A stretch of 64,000 bases of DNA, taken from contig NZ_QGMQ01000007.1 of the NCBI RefSeq assembly GCF_003259155.1, forward strand, positions 124,001-188,000, read 5' to 3'. A program made the position numbers and the translations under genes. Positions 37,119 through 45,840 of this stretch are shown here, piece by piece (the first letter of the stretch is position 1; the number at the start of each line of letters is the position of its first letter). Below the pieces are notes generated by a model that was given only the letters and a program-made list of their open reading frames with translations, did no database searches and was not told where the DNA came from. This stretch comes from Marinimicrobium alkaliphilum. GTDB taxonomy: Bacteria > Pseudomonadota > Gammaproteobacteria > Pseudomonadales > Cellvibrionaceae.

Positions 37119-37706
37119 ATGAACCAGAACGATCACGGCGATGACGGGTTTCGTGCCGCGATGCGCGATGTTGTTCGCCATCAGCCCGACAATCGAGTGG
37201 CCTTGACGGAAAAGCGCCCGTCGGCGGTCAGCCAGGCCAAACGCCGGGAAGCGGCTACCGAAGAGGTGCGTGCCGACAGCAACTTCCTGTCCGGTGACCA
37301 CGTCGAGGCGGTTGATCCTCATGCCATTCTTGAGTTCAAGCGCGACGGGGTGCAGCACGGGGTCTACCGAAACCTGCGCTTGGGCAAATACACCATCGAT
37401 GCGCGCCTGGATTTGCACCGTATGACCGTCGATACGGCGCGCCGCGCGGTGTATCAGTTCGTCAAAGACTGCATGGCCCACGATATCCGCTGTGCCTTGA
37501 TCACCCACGGCAAAGGGGTGGGGCGCGAGCAGCCAGCGCTGCTCAAGAGTTGTATAGCCCATTGGTTGCCCCAGTTTGAAGAGGTGCTGGCCTTCCATTC
37601 GGCGCAAAAGCAGCACGGAGCCAGTGGCGCCACCTATATTCTGTTGCGTAAAAGTGAGCGCAAAAGGCTCGATAACTGGGAACGCCAACACAAACGCCGC
37701 TCCTGA
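37119..37706 (+). CDS. smrA: Smr-domain protein (SmrA-like)
   Basis: A 195-aa protein whose C-terminal part is the small MutS-related domain: RLDLHRMTVDTARRAVYQFV, CALITHGKGVGREQP and GASGATYILLRK. SmrA proteins have nicking endonuclease activity in vitro in E. coli; newer work on the fold links it to RNA cleavage at stalled ribosomes. MNQNDHGDDGF is the preferred start; the frame opens 21 codons earlier inside the preceding gene. Confidence 0.86.
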   Translation: MNQNDHGDDGFRAAMRDVVRHQPDNRVALTEKRPSAVSQAKRREAATEEVRADSNFLSGDHVEAVDPHAILEFKRDGVQHGVYRNLRLGKYTIDARLDLHRMTVDTARRAVYQFVKDCMAHDIRCALITHGKGVGREQPALLKSCIAHWLPQFEEVLAFHSAQKQHGASGATYILLRKSERKRLDNWERQHKRRS

Positions 37707-37830
37707 CGGCAGTCAGGTCACAAAAAACGCCAAAACCCGGCCCTTGGCTCTGGCGAAAAATCGGCGGACGGTTTAAGGTTGTGAGTGAGTGTAAGCGACC
37801 AATAACGGACGATATAACAGCGAGAGCGGC

Positions 37831-38616
37831 GTGCGCCTGATACAGATTACCGATTGCCATTTGGGCGCCCAGGACAACGACCAGTTACTGGGGCTGAATA
37901 CGGATGAGAGCCTGGACGATGTGCTCCGCTTGATCGCGCGCGAACAGTCCACGGTTGACGCTCTGGTGTGCACTGGCGATATTGCCAGCGCGGGCCACGA
38001 ACACTGCTACCAGCGTTTCGTCGATCACGTGCATCACTACTTTGACGTCCCGTTTGGCTGGCTGCCGGGCAACCATGATTCTGCGCGCCTGATGGCGGAT
38101 ATCGGTGTTACGCCGACGCCGGAAGCGCGAGTCATGCGCCTGGAGAATTGGCACATCATTCTGCTCGATTCCAGTGTTCCCGGGCATGTCCACGGGTATT
38201 TGGCGGACGATGAGCTGGCCTTTCTCGAGCGCAGCCTCAACGCCATCGGCGCGGGTGAACACGCTCTGGTGATGCTGCACCACCAGCCGGTGCCGGTGGG
38301 CAGTACCTGGATCGACCAATATATTCTTCGCAACGCTGAGGCCTTTTTTGCCCTCATCGATACCTCACCCGCTGTAAAAGCCATCTGCTGGGGCCATGTG
38401 CATCAGGACTTTGCCGCTGATCGCAACGGCGTGCCGTTACTGGCCACACCGGCAACCAGTATCCAGTTTAAACCCCACAGTCATGACTTTGCCGTTGACG
38501 ATGCGCTACCTGGCTACCGTTGGTTCGAGTTGGCCGCCGATGGCGCTTTTACCACCGGTGTTTCCCGGGTGGCTGACAAGGCTTATGGTATCGATTACCA
38601 GTCTGCAGGTTACTGA
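37831..38616 (+). CDS. cpdA: 3',5'-cyclic-AMP phosphodiesterase CpdA
   Basis: A 261-aa binuclear metallophosphoesterase that hydrolyses cAMP and so tunes CRP. The metal ligands are in ITDCHLG, CTGDIASAG, LPGNHD, MLHHQPVPVGS and CWGHVHQD. The start codon is GTG at 37831. cpdA-yqiA-parE is the conserved order in gammaproteobacteria. With crp at the left end of the window both ends of the cAMP switch are present. Confidence 0.95.
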   Translation: MRLIQITDCHLGAQDNDQLLGLNTDESLDDVLRLIAREQSTVDALVCTGDIASAGHEHCYQRFVDHVHHYFDVPFGWLPGNHDSARLMADIGVTPTPEARVMRLENWHIILLDSSVPGHVHGYLADDELAFLERSLNAIGAGEHALVMLHHQPVPVGSTWIDQYILRNAEAFFALIDTSPAVKAICWGHVHQDFAADRNGVPLLATPATSIQFKPHSHDFAVDDALPGYRWFELAADGAFTTGVSRVADKAYGIDYQSAGY

Positions 38617-38625
38617 CCGGTAGCG

Positions 38626-39213
38626 ATGACTTCACTTGTTTATATTCACGGCTTTCTGAGCTCGCCCGGGTCCTACAAAGCCCAGGCTACGGCCCGGTGG
38701 CTCAAGGCGCACCGGCCCGACATCGGCTTCTTTTGTCCCCACCTGACACCCTATCCGCGCCAGACTCAGCTCTATCTGGAAAATCTGGTGGAGTCGCTCC
38801 AGGCGGCGGGGCCGGTGGTGCTGATGGGCAGCTCCCTGGGCGGTTACTGGTGCACCTGGCTGGCGGAACGCTACGATCTCAAGGCGGTTCTGATCAACCC
38901 CTCGGTAAAGCCTTGGGCATTTATGCCGGAGTACCTTGAGGTTGACCTCAAAGGCTATCACACGGATGATAGCTACCGGCTGCACGCCCACCATGTGGAC
39001 GAGATCAAAGCGGTCTACGTCGATGCGCTCACCCGCAAGGACAACTATTGGTTGTTGGCGCAGACCGGGGATGAAACCCTGGACTACCGCGAGGCCGTAG
39101 CGCGCTATCAGGGCTGCAAGCAAACCATTGAAGAGGGCGGCGATCACAGTTTTCAGAACTTTGACCGCCACCTCCCCGAACTCATCGCGTTTCTGGTCGC
39201 CCGCGACCGGTAA
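38626..39213 (+). CDS. yqiA: YqiA-type alpha/beta-hydrolase esterase
   Basis: A 195-aa esterase. The nucleophile elbow is LMGSSLGGYWCTW (Ser), the oxyanion region is YIHGFLSSPGSYKAQ, and the catalytic His is in EEGGDHSFQNFDRHL. E. coli YqiA hydrolyses acyl-CoA and short esters in vitro. It starts nine bases after cpdA and lies before parE. Confidence 0.92.
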   Translation: MTSLVYIHGFLSSPGSYKAQATARWLKAHRPDIGFFCPHLTPYPRQTQLYLENLVESLQAAGPVVLMGSSLGGYWCTWLAERYDLKAVLINPSVKPWAFMPEYLEVDLKGYHTDDSYRLHAHHVDEIKAVYVDALTRKDNYWLLAQTGDETLDYREAVARYQGCKQTIEEGGDHSFQNFDRHLPELIAFLVARDR

Positions 39214-39248
39214 CCCGGCAACACCTTACGGAATTCAGTCACCGAATT

Positions 39249-41138
39249 ATGGCCAATTATTCTGCAGAAGATATTGAAGTCCTCACGGGGCTCGACCCGG
39301 TCAAAAAGCGCCCGGGTATGTACACCGACACCACTCGACCGAATCATCTCGCCCAGGAGGTGATCGATAACAGTGTCGACGAGGCGCTGGCCGGACACGC
39401 CAAAACCCTCGACGTGACGCTGCACAAAGATCACTCGGTTACCGTCAGCGACGATGGTCGCGGTATGCCTGTGGACATTCACCCGGAACAGGGCAAGCCC
39501 GGGATTGAAGTGATTCTGTGCACCCTGCATGCGGGGGGGAAGTTCTCCAATAAAAACTACCAGTTCTCCGGCGGTCTGCACGGTGTCGGGGTGTCGGTGG
39601 TCAACGCGCTGTCTACGCTGGTGGAAATCACCATCAAGCGCGATGGCAGCATTCATCGGATGGGCTTTCAGAACGGCGATAAAGCCACGGAACTGGAGGT
39701 GATTGGCAGCTGCCCCAAGCGCCAGACCGGTACCAGCTTACGCTTTTTGCCTAACCCCAAGTACTTTGATTCCCACAAATTTTCGGTCAGTCGCCTGCGT
39801 CATATCCTGCGCGCCAAGGCGGTGTTGTGCCCCGGGTTGACGGTCAACTTTACCGACGAGCAATCCGGTGAGACCGATACCTGGTACTACGAAGACGGTC
39901 TTAAGGATTACCTGCTGGCCGCTACCCAGGGCTGGGAAACATTGCCAGAAGCGCCGTTTACGGGCGAGTTCAGTGGCAAAACCGAGGCCGTAACCTGGGC
40001 CGTGCAGTGGCAGCCTGAAGGCGGTGAGCTGATTCAGGAGAGTTATGTCAACCTGATCCCCACCGCCCAGGGAGGGACTCACGTTAACGGCCTGCGCACG
40101 GGCCTGTTGGAAGCGCTGCGTGATTACTGCGAATTCCGCAGCCTGTTGCCGCGCGGGGTCAAGCTCGCACCTGAAGACATCTGGAACAACTGCAGCTTTG
40201 TGCTCTCTTCCAAACTGGCCGATCCCCAGTTTTCCGGTCAGACCAAAGAGCGCCTGTCCTCGCGCGAAGCGGCGGCGTTTGTCTCCGGTGTCGCCAAAGA
40301 TGCGTTCGCTCTGTGGCTCAACCAGCATACGGAAGATGGCGACAAGCTCGCCGAGCTGTTTATCAATAACGCCCAGCGCCGGGTGCGTTCAAGCAAAAAG
40401 GTCGCGCGTAAAAAAGTCACTCAAGGCCCAGCCTTGCCGGGCAAGCTGGCGGACTGCGCCAGCGACGATCCGGCGCGCGGCGAGCTATTTCTGGTGGAAG
40501 GGGACTCGGCCGGCGGCTCGGCCAAGCAGGCCCGGGATCGGGAGTTTCAGGCGATCATGCCCCTGCGCGGTAAAATCCTGAACACCTGGGAGGTGGACTC
40601 GAACGAAGTCCTCGCCAGCCAGGAGGTACACGATATTTCAGTGGCCCTGGGCATCGACCCCGGCAGTGACGATCTGGAAGGGCTGCGCTACCACAAAATC
40701 TGTATCCTTGCGGATGCCGACTCTGACGGTTTGCACATTGCGACACTGCTGTGCGCGCTCTTCGTGCGCCACTACCGCCCGCTGGTGGAACGCGGCCATG
40801 TATTTGTGGCCATGCCGCCACTGTACCGTATCGATGTGGGCAAGGAAGTCTATTACGCCCTGGACGACAGTGAGAAAAGCGGTATTCTCGATCGCATCGA
40901 GGCAGAGAAAAAGAAAGGCAAGGTCAACGTCCAGCGTTTTAAAGGCCTGGGCGAAATGAACCCGCTGCAGCTGCGCGAAACCACCATGGCCACCGATACC
41001 CGCCGCCTGGTGCAATTGACCATCGAGGCAGACGACGAAACCGACAGTATGATGGATATGCTGTTAGCCAAAAAACGCTCGGGCGACCGCAAAACCTGGC
41101 TGGAGTCGAAGGGGAATATTGCGGAGATCCTGCTGTAA
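39249..41138 (+). CDS. parE: DNA topoisomerase IV subunit B
   Basis: A 629-aa ATPase subunit that decatenates chromosomes with ParC. GHKL motifs are VIDNSVDEALAG, VSDDGRGMPVD and GGLHGVGVSVVNALS; the toprim metal site is FLVEGDSAGGSAKQARDR and ILADADSDG. The length of about 630 and the missing GyrB insert distinguish it from GyrB. It ends the cpdA-yqiA-parE row. Confidence 0.96.
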   Translation: MANYSAEDIEVLTGLDPVKKRPGMYTDTTRPNHLAQEVIDNSVDEALAGHAKTLDVTLHKDHSVTVSDDGRGMPVDIHPEQGKPGIEVILCTLHAGGKFSNKNYQFSGGLHGVGVSVVNALSTLVEITIKRDGSIHRMGFQNGDKATELEVIGSCPKRQTGTSLRFLPNPKYFDSHKFSVSRLRHILRAKAVLCPGLTVNFTDEQSGETDTWYYEDGLKDYLLAATQGWETLPEAPFTGEFSGKTEAVTWAVQWQPEGGELIQESYVNLIPTAQGGTHVNGLRTGLLEALRDYCEFRSLLPRGVKLAPEDIWNNCSFVLSSKLADPQFSGQTKERLSSREAAAFVSGVAKDAFALWLNQHTEDGDKLAELFINNAQRRVRSSKKVARKKVTQGPALPGKLADCASDDPARGELFLVEGDSAGGSAKQARDREFQAIMPLRGKILNTWEVDSNEVLASQEVHDISVALGIDPGSDDLEGLRYHKICILADADSDGLHIATLLCALFVRHYRPLVERGHVFVAMPPLYRIDVGKEVYYALDDSEKSGILDRIEAEKKKGKVNVQRFKGLGEMNPLQLRETTMATDTRRLVQLTIEADDETDSMMDMLLAKKRSGDRKTWLESKGNIAEILL

Positions 41139-41165
41139 AAAATCAGGCGCCCTTGCGGCGCCTGA
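41136..41165 (-). terminator. Terminator of the leftward lipoprotein gene
   Basis: TCAGGCGCC/GGCGCCTGA at 41143-41165 with a 5-base loop is followed, on the minus strand, by six T residues. Rightward it has no proper T run, so it chiefly ends the minus-strand transcript against parE. Confidence 0.85.
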
Positions 41166-41188
41166 CCTGTTTGAAGTCGGCGAGGGTA

Positions 41189-41911
41189 TCAATCCTCAAC
41201 CAGAAGTTCGAGATAGTACGACGTGCCACACACCTCGGTATAGTCGATAGTGGGATCGAGCGTGACGTCGTCCGGACAACCCCAAAACTCTTTGGAACCG
41301 ACCGAGCCTTCGCCCTTGACGAAGACGCTCATGTAGACATCTTCGTACTCCTTGTCGTGCTCCATGACGATAACAACATCCTGGTAAGTACGAGCTTCAA
41401 AGCCGCCGCCCGGCTCAAAGGTGTAGCTGCTGTAGGGGCCGAACGCCACTTCACGTATGTCCTCATCGTCGATATAAGCACTGCCGGAATTGACGAAGCG
41501 CGGATACTGTACTTCAAAGCCCATCGCGCTCATAGAAATGCGATCGCTATGAATAGTGGCTGTCAGGGTAAAACCCATTGAGCTGGTAACGCTGACTTCA
41601 TTGCCGTCGCGGGTCCAGGTTTCTGTGTAAGTGCCGTAGTCAATGTTTTCGCCGAGGTCGACGTCGTACTCCTGGTACGTGAGGGTGGCATTGCCAGCGG
41701 GAAAGCCGTACTCGACCATGTCGATGTCGCCGCTGGTGGCAAAGTTGCCATCGCCAATCGGAATTTGGGTGCCGCCGCCGTTACCGTTGCCGTTGGTGGG
41801 CTCGTCGTCGCTGCTACTGCTGCCGCAGGCTGTCAGCCCCAAGGCCAATGCGAAGGTGACAAGAAGGCGCAAAAAAGCGGCAGGGGGGGTGAGTTTCACT
41901 GCTAGGTTCAT
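41189..41911 (-). CDS. Lipoprotein of unknown function
   Basis: A 240-aa precursor with lipobox LGLTAC (Cys29) followed by a Ser/Asp/Gly/Asn linker (SSSSDDEPTNGNGNGGG), the same style of tether as on the xylanase. The remaining 180 residues look all-beta, with two cysteines (FWGCPDD, EVCGTSYY) that may form a disulphide. ACAGGAGAAAAC precedes the ATG. I do not recognise a family. It lies downstream of cti on the same strand. Confidence 0.8.
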   Translation of the reverse strand: MNLAVKLTPPAAFLRLLVTFALALGLTACGSSSSDDEPTNGNGNGGGTQIPIGDGNFATSGDIDMVEYGFPAGNATLTYQEYDVDLGENIDYGTYTETWTRDGNEVSVTSSMGFTLTATIHSDRISMSAMGFEVQYPRFVNSGSAYIDDEDIREVAFGPYSSYTFEPGGGFEARTYQDVVIVMEHDKEYEDVYMSVFVKGEGSVGSKEFWGCPDDVTLDPTIDYTEVCGTSYYLELLVED

Positions 41912-42024
41912 GGGTTTTCTCCTGTTCCATGGGTCAGCACTGGTGTGCCCATCACTCCCAGTGGAGAGCGATGTCATAAGTATACCGCCGAAGAAAAAGA
42001 TAGTCGGTTGATAAATGCGCCAAT

Positions 42025-44367
42025 CTAGCGGTTTTCCAGCCGGTTGTAATCCAGTAAACCCGCTTCACGGCGCTGATAGCCCAAATACCAGGCATGAATC
42101 CGGTCGCTGGTGGCCCAGAATTCCGGGTCGTTCCGGCGAATACCGTAGCGGTCGCGTAGCGCCCGGTAGTCGGTTTCGCTCGCCAGGGTGCCGATGCGCC
42201 GTGTGAAGTCCGCCAGCTCATCTTCCTCGACCCGCATAAAGGCGTTGGGGTAGGCGCCGATGATGCCGAAGGCGAGGGTGGTAGAGTCTGCTTCGGGCCG
42301 GCGCCGCTGGTTCTCCCAGAACAGCGACGACAGATTGCTGTAGGCGTTGTTGCGCAGCACGGTGAATACCCCCACCTCCGGGACCTCAATCAGGGTGGTC
42401 TGGGGCAGATAGCTGATGGCTGAGCCGCGCTGATTGTGCAGCTGGCTCAGGGTGTCGCGGGTACCTTCGCTCAGACCTTCGGGCCACTCGTGCTGGCGAC
42501 TGAGGACCGGGTCGAGTCGATCGCGCAGGCGCTCGAACAGTTCCGCCTTCGGGTTGCCGCTCTGGTAATCCACGGCCAGGTCCGCCTCCAGACTTTTGAT
42601 GTAAATCGACAGGTAATTCTCAATTTCATCTTCGGCGTCCCGGTACCAGTAGGCCACTTCGTTATCCTGGGCCTGCTCGGGCAGCAAGGCGATAAAGTTC
42701 ATTTCTCCTTCGATCCGCAAAAAGTCCATATACAGTCGGCTGAGCAGTTGATGGGACACATTGCCGTAAACGTCGAAGCCGGCCACCAGCAGGTAATGAA
42801 TGCGTTCGAGCAGCGGATAGTCGATCACCCAGGCGGTTTTCGGTTGCTGACCGATCAGGCCTTTGCTGACGGTGGCGCTATCGCTGTGGCGGAAGATGGT
42901 GAGTGCGGCATTGTCGTTGTTGCCGTCGCCGTCCCAGATCCAGTCGAGGCCGATTTCGCCGTTGCTTTCTTCGTCAATGCGGGTCTGCAAATGCTCGGCT
43001 TTGGCCGTAAGGAAGGCTTCCTGCTGGCGGGAGTAACGCCGCCAGTGACTGATGGGACGCCAGGTATCTCCCACCTCGGCGGGCAGGTGCAGTGCATCGG
43101 CGTTGTTGGCCAGGAACTCGGCGTCTTTGTGGGTGACCAGGTCTGGGTCGGTAAAGTACACCCAGAAGTGATCCTGAATCACGTTGAGAGCCACCTGGCC
43201 CCGGCAAACGGGGCCCTTGATAAAGTTCATGATGGTGAACTGGGCTTCGTCCAGCAGGAAGCGGTAGCGACCCTCGACGGGCAGGTCGGCAAAGGTGATA
43301 AAAGGGTTGGCCGAGCTTTTGGAATCATAGTCGGGCAGGGCGTCGACCTGAGTCGCGTCGCTCAAAAACCACTGTCGCCAATTGGTCTTGCGCGCCTCAT
43401 CCAGTTTGTAGGGCAGGTGCAGTTTGGCAACCACGGCGGAATGATCGTGCCACAGGCGGTAATAGACCCGCTCAACCCCGGGATCGTCAAACGGGCGGCG
43501 GGTGCTGATGCGCTCAATGGGTTCGCCCGGCGGGGTTTTGGAGCGCACCAACTTGAAGTAGGTATCCGGTAGTTTGTCAAAATGGAGGTTGGCCAGGTAC
43601 AGATGCTCGTACAGGTAGCGCGCAGTCAGCCGCTCGGCTTTGCTGCCGCCATTGAAAAACGCTTCCCACTCAGTCAGGGTCTCGTCAATGGCCGGGTTGA
43701 GGCGCACCGGCTTGCCCTCGGGGGCGCCCCGAGCGAGCCAATCCATGATTTTGTTGTGCTCACGCCGGTTCAGGCTGGGCAGCCCATAGGGCATACCCCA
43801 CTGGGCGTAGCGGCGCTCGTAACGGTCCATCTCTTCCAGCTTCGGGCACTCTTGGCTACGGTTGGTTTCAAAATCGAAGCCTTCGAGCTCGGCGACATCG
43901 GTCGGCAGGGGATTGTCCTGCTTGAGTACCAGAAGGCGGGCCAGGACACTCGCCCGCTGGTTGGCTTCGGCATTGTTGTCGCGCTCGTTGAGCACCGGGT
44001 AAAAACCCTTGTCGCGCCACTCGGCAGTGCTTTGGGCATCCTCGAACATGCGCGTGAGGGTCGCTCCACTCAGGCGGGTGCCGTCGTACACCTTGTCCTT
44101 GTGGGCGCCGCGCAACAGACCGTCAAAGCTCTGGAGGTTGAGTTGGCAGGGGGCGTCGAAACAGCCGTGGCAGACTACACAGCGTTGTTCCACAATCGGG
44201 CGAATGTGATCCTGATAGTTGATCTCTGCCAGCGTTTCTTGCCGCTCGCGCGCCTGGGGTGGGCCATACTCACGGTCCCACTGGTTGACAGCGTAAGCGG
44301 TGCAGCCCACCGCCAGAATGACAAAGGCGCACAGGGCGAGGCGAGTCCAGCGGCGGTTCGGGCGCAT
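42025..44367 (-). CDS. cti: Fatty acid cis/trans isomerase
   Basis: A 780-aa periplasmic heme protein that converts cis to trans unsaturated phospholipid acyl chains to stiffen the membrane under solvent or heat stress. The c-type heme site is CVVCH (Cys63, Cys66, His67), behind an N-terminal hydrophobic segment ending AVGCTA, which could also be a lipobox. The long rest matches the Cti family in order: RRYAQWGMPYGLP, NHKIMDWL-like HNKIMDWLARGAPEG, FYNLR-equivalent segments. It is close in length to the Pseudomonas enzyme. Divergent from the MFS gene. Confidence 0.93.
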   Translation of the reverse strand: MRPNRRWTRLALCAFVILAVGCTAYAVNQWDREYGPPQARERQETLAEINYQDHIRPIVEQRCVVCHGCFDAPCQLNLQSFDGLLRGAHKDKVYDGTRLSGATLTRMFEDAQSTAEWRDKGFYPVLNERDNNAEANQRASVLARLLVLKQDNPLPTDVAELEGFDFETNRSQECPKLEEMDRYERRYAQWGMPYGLPSLNRREHNKIMDWLARGAPEGKPVRLNPAIDETLTEWEAFFNGGSKAERLTARYLYEHLYLANLHFDKLPDTYFKLVRSKTPPGEPIERISTRRPFDDPGVERVYYRLWHDHSAVVAKLHLPYKLDEARKTNWRQWFLSDATQVDALPDYDSKSSANPFITFADLPVEGRYRFLLDEAQFTIMNFIKGPVCRGQVALNVIQDHFWVYFTDPDLVTHKDAEFLANNADALHLPAEVGDTWRPISHWRRYSRQQEAFLTAKAEHLQTRIDEESNGEIGLDWIWDGDGNNDNAALTIFRHSDSATVSKGLIGQQPKTAWVIDYPLLERIHYLLVAGFDVYGNVSHQLLSRLYMDFLRIEGEMNFIALLPEQAQDNEVAYWYRDAEDEIENYLSIYIKSLEADLAVDYQSGNPKAELFERLRDRLDPVLSRQHEWPEGLSEGTRDTLSQLHNQRGSAISYLPQTTLIEVPEVGVFTVLRNNAYSNLSSLFWENQRRRPEADSTTLAFGIIGAYPNAFMRVEEDELADFTRRIGTLASETDYRALRDRYGIRRNDPEFWATSDRIHAWYLGYQRREAGLLDYNRLENR

Positions 44368-44481
44368 GGTGCGGGGGGTCCCTGCGGTCGGAGGATTTCC
44401 GCCAGTATAGCGAAAGGACTGCGGCGTCGCACTGTCGGCGCTAACGGGCTAACATACGGCCTCCACTTGCGAGGAGTCAGT

Positions 44482-45819
44482 ATGAGTCAAGAGTCAGCGC
44501 CCGATCACCCCTACCCGGACTATCCCCGCTTGGGCGCCTTTTATCAAAAAATCAACGAAGACGAGGATGCTCGGGTCTGCAAGGACATCCCGGAGAGTGC
44601 TTGTCGGCATCAGCCGCGCAACTATTTTGCGTACCTGGGCGCCAATGCCCTGAGCAAGATAGCCGATGAACTGTCCAGCGCGCGCCTGATCCTGCCCTGG
44701 CTGCTAGGGGCCGCGGGCGCCTCAAGCGGCTTTGCCGGTTTTCTGGTGCCGATTCGCGAGGCCGGCGTGCTGCTGCCGCAACTATTGGTGGCTGCCTGGA
44801 TTCGGCGTCTGGCACGGCGCAAGTACGTTTGGCTGGTCGGTGCCTTATTGTCCCTGCTGGCGCTGGTGGGTATGGCGCTCTCGGGCGCGCGCCTGGAAGG
44901 GAATGCCGTGGGTTGGCTGGTGATCGGTTTGCTGGTGATCTACAGTCTGGCGCGAGGGCTCTGTTCGGTGTCGGCCAAGGATGTGCTCGGTAAAACCGTG
45001 TCCAAGACCCGGCGCGGCGCGCTTATGGGTTACAGCGCCAGTATTGCCGGCGTGGCGACCCTGGGTATCGGTATTTACACGGAGTATTTGCGCGGCGATG
45101 AGGCGGGCAGTGTCTTTACCCTGTTTTTGCTCGGTGCGGCGGGGCTGTGGGCGCTTGCGATGGTGCTGTTTGTACAGATACAGGAGGCGCCCGGGGCTAC
45201 CGAAGGTGGCGGCAATGCCTTCAGCGAGGCGCTCAAAAGCGTGAGTCTGCTCTGGCGGGACCGGGATTTTGGCCACTTTGTGCTGGCGCGGGCACTGCTG
45301 CTCAGCTCGGCGCTGGCACCGCCGTTTTTTGTGCTTCTGGCTCAGCAATATACCGACAATATGACCGGTCTGGGCCTGTTGATCATAGCCAGCGGCCTGG
45401 CAGCGAGTCTGAGTGCGCCGGTGTGGGGCAAGATGAGTGACCGCTCCAGCCGCCGGGCCATGGCCCTCGCCTCAGCCGGGGCCGGAGCGCTCTGCCTCGT
45501 GGCGTGGCTACTGGCAGCGTTGGACGCGAGGCTGCTGACGTCGCCCTGGCTTCATGCCTTGCTGTTCCTCGGCATCAGTGTCTGCCACGGCGGCATTCGT
45601 TTGGGGCGCAAGGTCTATCTGGTGGATATGGCGACCCGCGAAACGCGCGCGAGTTATGTGGCGGTGAGCAATACGGTGATCGGCGTGCTAATGTTGGTGG
45701 CAGGCAGTATCGGTTTGCTCAGTATTTGGTTGGGGGTGGCGGGCGTGCTCGGCATTCTTGGTGTGGTGGCCCTGGTGGCGGCTATTTATGGTGCTCGGCT
45801 GAAAGATGTCAGCGGTTAA
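44482..45819 (+). CDS. MFS transporter
   Basis: A 445-aa carrier with about ten to twelve hydrophobic helices and a long hydrophilic N-terminus (about 65 residues). SKTRRGALMGYSASIAGVA is the motif-A-like loop, with KMSDRSSRRAMALAS in the second half. GAGGAG lies before ATG 44482; the frame continues 300 codons upstream only as antisense of cti. The substrate is unknown. It is 21 bases in front of the GNAT-nitrilase gene, so they are probably one transcript. Confidence 0.85.
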   Translation: MSQESAPDHPYPDYPRLGAFYQKINEDEDARVCKDIPESACRHQPRNYFAYLGANALSKIADELSSARLILPWLLGAAGASSGFAGFLVPIREAGVLLPQLLVAAWIRRLARRKYVWLVGALLSLLALVGMALSGARLEGNAVGWLVIGLLVIYSLARGLCSVSAKDVLGKTVSKTRRGALMGYSASIAGVATLGIGIYTEYLRGDEAGSVFTLFLLGAAGLWALAMVLFVQIQEAPGATEGGGNAFSEALKSVSLLWRDRDFGHFVLARALLLSSALAPPFFVLLAQQYTDNMTGLGLLIIASGLAASLSAPVWGKMSDRSSRRAMALASAGAGALCLVAWLLAALDARLLTSPWLHALLFLGISVCHGGIRLGRKVYLVDMATRETRASYVAVSNTVIGVLMLVAGSIGLLSIWLGVAGVLGILGVVALVAAIYGARLKDVSG

Positions 45820-45840
45820 TCGGTTGTAGGAAAAACGTTT

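Noticed and set aside
43582-44481. 300-codon upstream extension of the MFS frame
   Set aside because: It is antisense of cti, and a good ribosome site lies before ATG 44482.
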